Shown in pieces: positions 26,577-34,466 of a stretch of DNA of 64,000 bases. The position numbers were made by a program, and so were the translations under genes. This DNA is from Pseudomonas sp. (GTDB taxonomy: Bacteria > Pseudomonadota > Gammaproteobacteria > Pseudomonadales > Pseudomonadaceae): the NCBI RefSeq assembly GCF_030683065.1, contig NZ_JAUXMX010000020.1:1-64000 (forward strand). The letters run 5' to 3'. The notes below the pieces were generated by a model. That model was not told the origin of the DNA, searched no databases, and saw nothing but the letters and a program-made list of their open reading frames with translations. Every line of letters begins with the position of its first letter. Positions within the stretch are counted from its first letter, which is position 1.

Positions 26577-27926
26577 TTAGAGGAAGGCGAACTTGGCGAT
26601 AAAGATGATGCACAACACATACAGGCTCACAGAAACCTTGTCACGTTGACCCGTCAGCAGCTTCAGTGTGGCGTAAGTCAGAAAGCCCAGGGCAATGCCG
26701 TTGGCGATGGAGAAGGTCAGCGGCATCATGACCACGGTGACGATCGCCGGGATGGTGTCGGTGTGGTCTTTCCAGTCGATTTCGCCCATGCCGCTCATCA
26801 TCAGCATGGCCACATAGATCAGCGCACCCGCAGTGGCGTAGGCGGGGATCATGCCGGCCAGTGGGGCGAAGAACATCGCGGCGAGGAACAGCACGCCAAC
26901 CACCACGGCAGTCAGGCCAGTACGGCCACCAGCCGCTACACCTGCAGCACTTTCCACATAGCTGGTAACGGGTGGGCAACCGAAAAAGGTACCAATCACG
27001 CTTGAGGTACTGTCGGCCTTGAGGGCTTGTGACAGGTTCTGGATTTTGCCGTCTTCTTCAATCAGGTTGGCACGGTGCGCCACGCCCATCAGGGTGCCGG
27101 CAGTGTCGAACATGTTAACGAAGAGGAAGGACAGAATCACAGTCACCATGCCGATCTGGAAAGCACCGGCAATATCCATGGCCAGGAAGGTAGGTGCCAG
27201 GCTTGGCGGCATGGAAACCAGGCCGCCGTATTCAACCAGGCCAGTAGCCAGGCCAATACCGGTAACTGCCAGCATGCTGAACAGGATGGCGCCAAATATG
27301 TTGCGGTGACTTAATACGCAGATCATCAGGAAGCAGACAGCGGCCAGCAGCACTTTGGGATCAGAGAAACTGCCCATGGTCAGCAGGGTGGCATCGCTGT
27401 TGACCACGATACCGGCGGTCTTCAGGCCAATCAGGCCGAGGAACAGGCCTACGCCGGCACCCATGGCAAAACGCAAGCTCATGGGAATACTGTTTAGCAG
27501 CCACTCACGCAGACGCGTAAAGCTCATGATCATAAACAGAATACCGGCTATGAATACCGAGCCCAGCGCGACCTCCCAGCTATAGCCCATCTCACCGACG
27601 ACGGTGAAGGTAAAGAAGGCATTCAGCCCCATGCCCGGTGCCAAACCGACTGGCCAGTTGGCATACAAGCCCATCAGGAAGCAAGCCAGGGCAGCACCGA
27701 TACACGTAGCGACGAAAACCGCGCCCTGATCCATACCGGCCATGGCCATGATGCTCGGGTTTACAAAGATGATGTAGACCATGGTGAAGAAGGTAGTAAT
27801 GCCTGCTACCACTTCAGTTTTTACAGTGGTGCGATGCTCGCTCAGCTTGAAAAAACGATCGAGCAGACCTGGTTTGACTAGCCCTTGGACGTGAGTCGCC
27901 TGTTGTTCTTGTTTAGTGCTTTCCAC
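26577..27926 (-). CDS. NCS2-family purine permease (AzgA-like)
   Basis: Proton-coupled uptake of adenine, guanine or hypoxanthine. 449 residues, about 12-14 helices, GTG start. Diagnostic segments are E-V-V-A-G-I-T-T-F-F-T-M-V-Y-I-I-F-V-N-P near the N-terminus, G-L-A-P-G-M-G-L-N-A-F-F-T, F-V-N-M-F-D-T-A-G-T-L-M-G-V-A and G-C-P-P-V-T-S-Y-V-E-S-A-A-G-V. These place it in the AzgA/GhxP branch rather than the UraA branch. It lies beside a GntR gene, guaD and xdh genes, which supports a guanine/xanthine supply role. Confidence 0.9.
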   Translation of the reverse strand: MESTKQEQQATHVQGLVKPGLLDRFFKLSEHRTTVKTEVVAGITTFFTMVYIIFVNPSIMAMAGMDQGAVFVATCIGAALACFLMGLYANWPVGLAPGMGLNAFFTFTVVGEMGYSWEVALGSVFIAGILFMIMSFTRLREWLLNSIPMSLRFAMGAGVGLFLGLIGLKTAGIVVNSDATLLTMGSFSDPKVLLAAVCFLMICVLSHRNIFGAILFSMLAVTGIGLATGLVEYGGLVSMPPSLAPTFLAMDIAGAFQIGMVTVILSFLFVNMFDTAGTLMGVAHRANLIEEDGKIQNLSQALKADSTSSVIGTFFGCPPVTSYVESAAGVAAGGRTGLTAVVVGVLFLAAMFFAPLAGMIPAYATAGALIYVAMLMMSGMGEIDWKDHTDTIPAIVTVVMMPLTFSIANGIALGFLTYATLKLLTGQRDKVSVSLYVLCIIFIAKFAFL

Positions 27927-27950
27927 AGTGGGTACCCCTCATCGCTTTTG

Positions 27951-27960
27951 TTGTATACCA
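27951..27960. promoter_or_regulatory. GntR-type operator copy near the permease start
   Basis: TTGTATACCA matches the palindrome at 28078 in nine of ten bases, 25 bases upstream of the permease GTG. GTATAC cores with T/A flanks are typical of FadR-subfamily GntR sites. The adjacent GntR gene product is the obvious candidate binder. Confidence 0.55.
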
Positions 27961-28035
27961 CCCAGCGTCTGTGCCGTGTACGGTTCGACTCTCTGAGGTA
28001 AGTGGTACGTTTGGGTGTGCTCACTGGCTAATTAG

Positions 28036-28051
28036 TTGACCAATAGGTCAG
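28036..28051. promoter_or_regulatory. TTGACC-N4-GGTCAG operator upstream of permease
   Basis: TTGACC, four bases, GGTCAG. It matches the 16-base site at 36030-36045 upstream of xdhA in both arms except the final base. A shared regulator of both purine promoters is inferred. Confidence 0.55.
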
Positions 28052-28068
28052 AAAGTCACACTGGCGCG

Positions 28069-28096
28069 ATTATGATGTTGTATACAAAAAAAGCAA
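28069..28096 (-). promoter_or_regulatory. predicted permease promoter with operator in spacer
   Basis: On the reverse strand TTGCTT (28096-28091) and CATAAT (28074-28069) are 16 bases apart. The perfect palindrome TTGTATACAA at 28078-28087 lies entirely in the spacer, the standard position for a repressor site. The leader to the permease start would be about 140 bases. Confidence 0.55.
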
Positions 28097-28502
28097 ATAA
28101 TGTTTTGTTTTTAAGCGAGATGTGTAAGGTTATTTTGACCCGTTGGGCGCTGTTTCACGGGCCAGATTTGCCTGGCGGAGATTGTTTTAACGCGATTCAA
28201 CTCAGTCCGATAAGGCTATCTACACGCCATGTGCTCGCCAGGTTGGCGTTGAGCGCAGCAGGCAACGGCATCTCTCGTTGGGCCGCGTCGCTCCGACCTC
28301 AGCGTTTACAAAGCACTGGATCCATGGTGTTTCCAGCAGGCGCATGGATGTCGTTGGCGCGGCTTTTGGAAAACGAATCGATTAGCTGAAAAATCCACAC
28401 AGAAGTGTCAGTTGGCTCGTTGGGCAGGCTGCTAAGCTTGGCGTCAAGTTTCGATCAGGCAGCGTCGTGACGGGTATACAGAACCTGTTCGGATTGATCG
28501 AA

Positions 28503-28513
28503 TTGTGTACAAT
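28503..28513 (+). promoter_or_regulatory. operator over a possible -10 of the GntR gene
   Basis: TTGTGTACAA at 28503-28512 differs from the 28078 site at one base. TACAAT (28508-28513) can serve as a -10 for the GntR gene 108 bases downstream, though no good -35 is visible. This suggests negative autoregulation. Confidence 0.45.
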
Positions 28514-28620
28514 GGCCCGGCATTTTCCTGTTGTTTTTCACCCTATACGGCTTGCCCGTCACTGGGTGAATAGCAGTAAAGTTCTCGGAAACAGGCCGAA
28601 CCCCTATAGCGCGAGCCAGA

Positions 28621-29391
28621 ATGAACGAGCAATTGCAGCCCCTCAAGAAGCAGCCGGGTATTGGGAAAACCAGCCATAGCGGAACCCAGGACGATATCGT
28701 CTATGCGCATATTTTCGACGCGATCCTTGAGCAGCGCCTGGCGCCAGGTACCAAGCTGAGCGAAGAGGCACTGGGTGAAATATTCGGCGTTAGCCGCACT
28801 ATCATTCGTCGCGCCCTGTCGCGCCTGGGCCATGAAAGTGTCGTGCTGCTGCGGCCCAACCGTGGCGCGGTGGTAGCCAGCCCGAGCGTTGAAGAAGCTC
28901 GACAGATTTTCTATGCGCGGCGCATGGTCGAACGTGCAATTACCGAATTGGCGGTCTTGCATGCCACGGTAGAACAACTGGCCGAACTGCGGCAGATGGT
29001 CAAGGATGAGCAAGACAGCTTCTCCCGTGGCGACCGTGGTGCGGGCATACGGTTGTCCGGCGAGTTCCACCTCAAGTTGGCCGAGGCTGCTAAAAATGCG
29101 CCCTTGGTCAGCTTCCAGCGCAGCCTGGTGTCGCAGACGTCGTTAATCATCGCGCAGTACGAAAGCGGCAGCCGTTCGCATTGCTCCTATGACGAACACA
29201 ATCAGTTGATCGATGCCATCGAGGCCCGTGATGCGACTAAGGCCGTGAGCCTGATGATGCATCATATGGACCATATCGACAGCAAGCTCAACCTCGACGA
29301 GGAGAGTGCCTCGGACGACCTGCATGCGGTGTTCTCGCATCTGTTGCAGACCGGCAAGAAAAAGCCGGGGCGTACGCCGGCCAGTCGTTGA
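28621..29391 (+). CDS. GntR-family regulator, FCD (FadR) subfamily, purine cluster
   Basis: 256 residues. A 25-residue polar leader precedes the winged helix at about 30-95 (L-A-P-G-T-K-L-S-E-E-A-L-G-E-I-F-G-V-S-R-T, then R-R-A-L-S-R-L), followed by an all-helical FCD ligand domain with F-H-L-K-L-A-E-A-A-K-N and E-H-N-Q-L-I-D-A-I, whose His residues usually bind a metal and ligand. Gene position suggests it senses a purine or its breakdown product and controls the permease and guaD. The tail after residue 240 is basic. Confidence 0.9.
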   Translation: MNEQLQPLKKQPGIGKTSHSGTQDDIVYAHIFDAILEQRLAPGTKLSEEALGEIFGVSRTIIRRALSRLGHESVVLLRPNRGAVVASPSVEEARQIFYARRMVERAITELAVLHATVEQLAELRQMVKDEQDSFSRGDRGAGIRLSGEFHLKLAEAAKNAPLVSFQRSLVSQTSLIIAQYESGSRSHCSYDEHNQLIDAIEARDATKAVSLMMHHMDHIDSKLNLDEESASDDLHAVFSHLLQTGKKKPGRTPASR

Positions 29392-29426
29392 TTGGTGCCA
29401 TCCCTGCGGCGGGGCGCTGCGGGTTC

Positions 29427-29604
29427 GTAGGTTGGGTTAGCGGCATTGCGATACATGAATATGCACCACGGTTCCGGCGCCGCGTAACCCAACAGCGACA
29501 TACGCACCTCCACATCATGGCGGGCAATCGCGGCGGGTTACGCTGCGCCTTGAGCCTTGCGTTGTTGCACAGCATGACTTCCATGCGCCGCTAACCCGCC
29601 CTAC
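29427..29604. repeat. two-hairpin dispersed repeat between GntR and guaD
   Basis: The left hairpin runs from GTAGGTTGGGTTAGCGGC to GCCGCGTAACCCAAC; the right one from GGCGGGTTACGC to GCGCCGCTAACCCGCC followed by CTAC. Such GTAGG(T/G)TGGGTTA...TAACCC palindromes recur between proteobacterial genes. It lies between convergent genes and may act as a barrier to read-through. Confidence 0.65.
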
Positions 29605-29617
29605 GGAATCGCATTTC

Positions 29618-30922
29618 TCAATCCCTACGATGTACCGACACCCCGGCGGCGAAGGTCTGCTTGATCGCACGGTCATCGCCGAGCATGGTCAGGGCGAACA
29701 GCTTTTCGTCCAGCGTCTTGGCCTGCTGCATGCGGTAACTGATCAGCGGCGTGGCGTTGTAATCGAGCACCACGAAGTCTGCATCCTTGCCGCTCGCAAA
29801 GTTGCCCAGTTTGTCGTCCAGGTACAGCGCGTTGGCCCCGCCCAGAGTGGCCAGGTACAGCGACTTGAACGGGTCGAGCTTTTTGCCCTGCAACTGCATG
29901 ATCTTGTACGCCTCGTTCAGCGACTGCAGCTGGCTGAAGCTGGTGCCGGCACCCACGTCGGTGCCCAGGCCGACGCGTACGCCGTGCGCTTCCAGCTTGT
30001 TCAGGTCAAACAGGCCGCTGCCGAGGAACAGGTTGGAAGTTGGGCAAAACGCCACGGCCGAGCCGGTCTCGGCCAAGCGCTGGCATTCGTCGTCGCACAG
30101 GTGCACGCCGTGGGCGAACACCGCGCGCGGGCCGATCAGCTTGTAATGGTCATACACATCCAGATAGCCCTTGCGCTCGGGGAACAACTCCTTGACCCAT
30201 TCGATCTCCTGACGGTTCTCGGACAGGTGGGTGTGCATGTACAGGTCCGGGTACTCGCCCAGCAGCTTGCCAGCCAGGGTCAGTTGCTCGGGGCTGCTGG
30301 TCGGGGCGAAGCGCGGGGTGACGGCGTAATGCAGGCGACCCTTGCCGTGCCAGCGTTCGATCAGCTCCTTGCTGTCGGCGTAGCCGGATTCCGGGGTGTC
30401 GGTCAGGTAGTCCGGGGCGTTGCGGTCCATCAGTACCTTGCCGGCGATCATGCGCAGATTCAGCGCCTGGGCGGCCTCGAAGAAGGCGTCCACCGACTGC
30501 TTGTGTACGCTGCCGAACACCAGTGCGGTGGTGGTGCCGTTGCGCAGCAGTTCTTTCAGGAAGATACCAGCCACGTCCGCGGCATGGGTCTTGTCCTCGA
30601 ACAGGCGCTCGGTGGGGAAGGTGTAGGTGTTCAGCCAATCCAGCAGCTGCTCGCCGTAGGAGGCGATCATCCCGGTTTGCGGGTAGTGGATATGGGTGTC
30701 GATAAAGCCGGGGGTGATCAGTGCATCGCGGTATTCGGTGATTTCCACGCCCTTGAGCGTCGGCAGCAGGTCGGCGGCGTGGCCAACGTTGGCCACCTGA
30801 CCGTTGTCGATGACCAGCAGGCCGTCTTCGAAATACTCATAGGAGTGCTCAACGCCGACCACGGCAGGGTCGGCAATGCTGTGCAGGATGGCGGCGCGGT
30901 AGGCTTTGACGTTGGTTGTCAT
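29618..30922 (-). CDS. guaD: guanine deaminase
   Basis: Hydrolyses guanine to xanthine and ammonia. The 434-residue amidohydrolase has the metal motif P-G-F-I-D-T-H-I-H-Y-P-Q-T, then L-D-W-L-N-T-Y-T-F-P-T-E, Y-M-H-T-H-L-S-E-N, A-H-G-V-H-L-C-D-D-E, F-C-P-T-S-N-L-F-L-G-S-G and G-L-G-T-D-V-G-A-G-T-S-F-S. These are specific for guanine deaminases rather than chlorohydrolases. Family length is about 430-450. Located between the GntR gene and xdhC, it feeds xanthine to the dehydrogenase. Confidence 0.95.
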   Translation of the reverse strand: MTTNVKAYRAAILHSIADPAVVGVEHSYEYFEDGLLVIDNGQVANVGHAADLLPTLKGVEITEYRDALITPGFIDTHIHYPQTGMIASYGEQLLDWLNTYTFPTERLFEDKTHAADVAGIFLKELLRNGTTTALVFGSVHKQSVDAFFEAAQALNLRMIAGKVLMDRNAPDYLTDTPESGYADSKELIERWHGKGRLHYAVTPRFAPTSSPEQLTLAGKLLGEYPDLYMHTHLSENRQEIEWVKELFPERKGYLDVYDHYKLIGPRAVFAHGVHLCDDECQRLAETGSAVAFCPTSNLFLGSGLFDLNKLEAHGVRVGLGTDVGAGTSFSQLQSLNEAYKIMQLQGKKLDPFKSLYLATLGGANALYLDDKLGNFASGKDADFVVLDYNATPLISYRMQQAKTLDEKLFALTMLGDDRAIKQTFAAGVSVHRRD

Positions 30923-30953
30923 CTATTACATCTCGACTTGGGGAAGGCGCTGC

Positions 30954-31015
30954 GTAGGGTGCGCCGTGCGCACCACAGGCAATGCGGTGTTATCGGTGCG
31001 CGCGGCGCACCCTAC
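30954..31015. repeat. 21-base inverted repeat at the xdhC 3' end
   Basis: Arms at 30954-30974 and 30995-31015 match as inverted repeat at 20 of 21 bases (GTAGGGTGCGCCGTGCGCACC on the left), with 20 bases between. The right arm overlaps the xdhC stop codon and final codons. A degenerate relative lies near 17180. Confidence 0.75.
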
Positions 31016-31845
31016 TGGGCGCGGCGCGAATTGGGTAGCAGCTTGGCAACGCTGCTTTCACCCTTTTTCACGTCCTGGCCAAAGGCGGCGTTGTAGGTGG
31101 CGATCACTTCGCCGGCGATGGACACGGCTATTTCAATTGGCAATTTGCCTTTCACTTCGGGCAGACCCATCGGGCAGCGCATGCGCGTCATCAAGGCCTC
31201 CTCGAAGCCTCGTTCGCGCAGGCGGTGTTCGAATTTGGCGCGTTTGCTCTTAGAGCCGATTAATCCGTAGTAGGCGAAATCATTGCGCTTGAGAATGGCC
31301 GCGGTCAGTTCCAGGTCGAGCTGGTGGTTGTGGGTCATGACGATAAAGTAGCTGCCGGTCGGCATGCGTTCGACCTCATCGACCACGTCGTCTTCGACCA
31401 CTTTGTCGACCCCGACGGGAATCTGCTCGGGAAACTCATTCTCCCGCGAGTCAATCCAGCGCACCTTGCACGGCAGGCTGGCCAGCAGCGGAACCAGGGC
31501 GCGGCCAACGTGGCCGGCACCGAATACGGCGATCTGCGCCTGGGGCTGGCCCATGGGTTCGAATAGCAGCACGGTGGCACCGCCACAGCACTGGCCAAGG
31601 CTGGCTCCCAGGCTGAAACGCTCCAGGCGGGTGTCCTGGCTGCGGCTTTGCAACATCTCGCGGGCCAGCTCCATCGCCTTGAACTCCAGATGACCGCCAC
31701 CGATGGTCTCAAAGATGCGCTCGGTGGTGACCACCATTTTCGAGCCAGCATTGCGCGGGGTAGAGCCGCGTTCTTCGATGATGGTCACCAACACGCAGGG
31801 TTCACCGCGTTGCTGCAGGTCGGCGAGGGCGCTGATCCAGCTCAT
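31012..31845 (-). CDS. xdhC: xanthine dehydrogenase accessory protein XdhC
   Basis: Binds molybdenum cofactor, helps sulfurate it and inserts it into XdhB. The 277-residue protein carries E-E-R-G-S-T-P-R-N-A-G-S-K-M near the N-terminus, I-G-G-G-H-L-E-F-K-A, Q-C-C-G-G-A-T-V-L, the Rossmann loop V-F-G-A-G-H-V-G-R-A-L and Y-Y-G-L-I-G-S-K-S-K-R-A-K. It follows xdhB in the same direction with about 220 bases between that hold a REP pair. Confidence 0.95.
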   Translation of the reverse strand: MSWISALADLQQRGEPCVLVTIIEERGSTPRNAGSKMVVTTERIFETIGGGHLEFKAMELAREMLQSRSQDTRLERFSLGASLGQCCGGATVLLFEPMGQPQAQIAVFGAGHVGRALVPLLASLPCKVRWIDSRENEFPEQIPVGVDKVVEDDVVDEVERMPTGSYFIVMTHNHQLDLELTAAILKRNDFAYYGLIGSKSKRAKFEHRLRERGFEEALMTRMRCPMGLPEVKGKLPIEIAVSIAGEVIATYNAAFGQDVKKGESSVAKLLPNSRRAQ

Positions 31846-31995
31846 TTGCTCAGCCTCCAGGTGGGTGGCAGTTGTCCGGGGCGCGGTAAGCGCCAGTTGC
31901 TTGGCGACGGGTCCAGTATCGCTAGCGGAATGGGTCGCGGTGTTTGCGCTTTCGTTTCAGTGTGTTTTTTCATTGTTATGCACCTTCGGCTGTTT

Positions 31996-32065
31996 GTAGG
32001 AGCAGTGGGGGGGACGCCAAGTCCCATGCCCGCGATGCGGGTTCGCGGGCATGGCCCGCTCCTAC
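31996..32065. repeat. REP pair between xdhB and xdhC
   Basis: GTAGGAGCAG begins at 31996 and the inverted GCGGGCATGGCCCGCTCCTAC ends at 32065. The pair, with CATGCCCGCGATGCGGGTTCGCGGGCATG between, folds into one long stem. It is of the GTAGGAGCGGGC...GCCCGC class of pseudomonad REPs. Confidence 0.75.
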
Positions 32066-32069
32066 GGTT

Positions 32070-34466
32070 CTATGCCGTTTCGACTTCTGCCGCAGCGACC
32101 TTGGCCGGTTGCTGGAGTTTCTTCATTTGCTCCACACCCCAGAGCACCCGCTCAGGGGTTGCCGGGGCGTCGATGTTCGGTTGTACGCGGTAGTCAGCCA
32201 GGCTGGCCACGGCGTCTTTGATCGCACACCACACGGCGATGCCGAGCATAAACGGCGGCTCACCGACGGCCTTGGAGTGAAACACGGTGTCTTCCGGGTT
32301 CTTGCGGTTTTCCACCAGCTTCACGCGCAGGTCCAGCGGCATATCGGCGATGGCGGGGATCTTGTAGCTGGCCGGGCCATTGGTCATCAGTTTGCCCTTG
32401 CCGTTCCACACCAGCTCTTCCATGGTCAGCCAGCCCATGCCCTGAACGAAGGCACCTTCTACCTGGCCGATATCGATGGCCGGGTTCAGCGAGGCACCGA
32501 CGTCATGCAGGATGTCGGTGCGCAGCATCTTGTACTCACCGGTCAGGGTATCGACGATCACTTCCGAGCACGCTGCGCCGTAGGCGAAGTAGTAGAAAGG
32601 ACGACCGGCGGCCTTGTCGCGGTCATAGAAGATCTTCGGCGTGCGGTAGAACCCGGTGCTGGAGAGCGACACCTGGCCGAAGTAGGCCTTCTGGATCACG
32701 TCCTCGAAGCTCAGGAACAGATCGCGCACGCGCACCTGGCTGTTGCGGAACTCGACGTCTTCCGGGGTGACCTTGTATTCGCGCACCAGAAAATCCACCA
32801 GGCGCTGCTTGATGGTTTCAGCCGCATTCTTCGCGGCCATGCCATTCAGGTCGGTGCCGCTGCTTGCGGCGGTCGGTGAGGTGTTTGGCACTTTGTCGGT
32901 GTTGGTGGCGGTGATCTGGATGCGCGAGATGTCCACCTGCAACACTTCGGCGACGATCTGCGCGACCTTGGTGTTAAGGCCCTGGCCCATCTCGGTGCCG
33001 CCGTGGTTCAGGTGGATCGAGCCATCGGTGTAGATATGGATTAGCGCGCCGGCCTGGTTGAGGAAGGTGGCGGTAAAGCTGATGCCGAATTTAACCGGGG
33101 TCAGCGCCAGGCCTTTCTTCAGTACCGGGCTTTTTTGGTTGAACTCGATAATTTCCCGGCGGCGTTTGGCGTACTCGCAGCTCTCTTCAAGCTCGGCGGT
33201 CATCTCGTGGATAACGTTGTGCTCCACCGTCTGGTGGTAGTGGGTGACGTTGCGCTCGGTCTTGCCGTAGTAGTTGGTCTTGCGTACTTCCAGCGGGTCT
33301 TTGCCCAGGCTGCGGGCGACTGCATCCATGATCTCCTCAATGGCGACCATGCCCTGCGGGCCGCCGAAGCCGCGGTAGGCGGTGTTCGACGCAGTGTTGG
33401 TCTTGCAGCGGTGGCCATTGATGGTGGCGTTGCCGAGGAAGTAGGCGTTGTCCGAGTGGAACATCGCGCGGTCGACGATGGAGCCGGACAGGTCCGGCGA
33501 GTAGCCGCAGTTGCCGGCCAGTTCGATTTCGATGCCGTGCAGCAGGCCGTTGTCATCGAAGCCGACGTCGTACTCGACGTAGAACGGGTGACGCTTGCCG
33601 GTCATCTGCATGTCTTCGACGCGCGGCAGACGCATTTTGGTCGGCCGACCGGTGAGGTGGGCGATCACCGCACATAGGCACGCCGGGCCTGCGGCCTGGG
33701 TTTCCTTGCCGCCGAAACCGCCGCCCATGCGGCGCATGTCGATCACGATTTTGTGCATGGGCACGCCGAGCACTTCAGCCACCAGCTTCTGCACTTCGGT
33801 GGCGTTCTGCGTCGAGGTGTAGACGATCATGCCGCCGTCCTCAGTCGGCATCACCGAGGAAATCTGAGTTTCCAGGTAGAAGTGTTCCTGGCCGCCGATA
33901 TGCAGGCTGCCTTGCAGGCGGCGCGGTGCATTGGCCAGTTCGGCGGCGGAGTTGCCGATCTTGTGCTGGTGGCTGTCGAGGACGAAGTGCTTCTTGCGCA
34001 GCGCATCGACCACATCCAGCACCGGCTCAAGGTCTTCGTATTCGATGATTGCAGCCATGGCCGCCTTGCGCGCGGTGTCCAGGCTGTCGGCGCCGACGGC
34101 TATCACCACTTGACCCACATATTCGACCTTGCCGTCCGCCAGCAGCGGATCACCGGCGACCACCGGGCCGATGTCCAGCTGGCCGGGTACATCCTTGCTG
34201 GTGATCGCAATAGCCACGCCGGGGATGGCGTAGCAGGGCGTGGTGTCGATGCTGACGATGCGCGCATGGGCGCGGTCGCTCATGCGGGCATAGACGTGCA
34301 GCTGATTGGGGAACTCCAGGCGGTCGTCGACATACACGGCTTCACCGGACACATGTTTGTCCGCGCTCTCGTGTTTGACGCTGCGACCGACGCCGGTGGT
34401 GATATCGGCGCGGAACAGTTCGGCCAGTTCGGCTTGGGTTTTGCTGGTTTTGTGATGACTAGACAT
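32070..34466 (-). CDS. xdhB: xanthine dehydrogenase, molybdopterin-binding subunit
   Basis: Large subunit that oxidises hypoxanthine and xanthine to urate at a Mo centre. The 798-residue protein has G-R-S-V-K-H-E-S-A-D-K-H-V-S-G-E-A-V-Y at the N-terminus, G-G-F-G-G-K-E-T-Q (Mo-pterin loop), Y-R-G-F-G-G-P-Q-G, H-L-N-H-G-G-T-E-M-G-Q-G-L-N-T-K and a C-terminal K-A-V-G-E-P-P-F-M-L-G with the catalytic glutamate. Its first eight bases overlap the end of xdhA. Confidence 0.95.
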   Translation of the reverse strand: MSSHHKTSKTQAELAELFRADITTGVGRSVKHESADKHVSGEAVYVDDRLEFPNQLHVYARMSDRAHARIVSIDTTPCYAIPGVAIAITSKDVPGQLDIGPVVAGDPLLADGKVEYVGQVVIAVGADSLDTARKAAMAAIIEYEDLEPVLDVVDALRKKHFVLDSHQHKIGNSAAELANAPRRLQGSLHIGGQEHFYLETQISSVMPTEDGGMIVYTSTQNATEVQKLVAEVLGVPMHKIVIDMRRMGGGFGGKETQAAGPACLCAVIAHLTGRPTKMRLPRVEDMQMTGKRHPFYVEYDVGFDDNGLLHGIEIELAGNCGYSPDLSGSIVDRAMFHSDNAYFLGNATINGHRCKTNTASNTAYRGFGGPQGMVAIEEIMDAVARSLGKDPLEVRKTNYYGKTERNVTHYHQTVEHNVIHEMTAELEESCEYAKRRREIIEFNQKSPVLKKGLALTPVKFGISFTATFLNQAGALIHIYTDGSIHLNHGGTEMGQGLNTKVAQIVAEVLQVDISRIQITATNTDKVPNTSPTAASSGTDLNGMAAKNAAETIKQRLVDFLVREYKVTPEDVEFRNSQVRVRDLFLSFEDVIQKAYFGQVSLSSTGFYRTPKIFYDRDKAAGRPFYYFAYGAACSEVIVDTLTGEYKMLRTDILHDVGASLNPAIDIGQVEGAFVQGMGWLTMEELVWNGKGKLMTNGPASYKIPAIADMPLDLRVKLVENRKNPEDTVFHSKAVGEPPFMLGIAVWCAIKDAVASLADYRVQPNIDAPATPERVLWGVEQMKKLQQPAKVAAAEVETA

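Larger units (their letters stand above)
27927..28620. other. 694-base divergent control region, NCS2 permease / GntR regulator
   Basis: No convincing gene. A 117-codon open frame on the plus strand at 28036-28389 lacks an RBS and any recognisable features. The region holds three TTGTATACAA-like sites and a TTGACC-N4-GGTCAG site (listed separately). The middle part, 28100-28400, shows nothing I can name. Confidence 0.6.

Noticed and set aside
28036-28389. 117-codon plus-strand frame in the permease/GntR gap
   Set aside because: TTG start without RBS, non-coding-like codon use, overlaps a predicted operator; no recognisable features.
29630-31096. 488-codon plus-strand open frame
   Set aside because: Antisense to guaD and the end of xdhC; composition is typical of a high-GC antisense frame.
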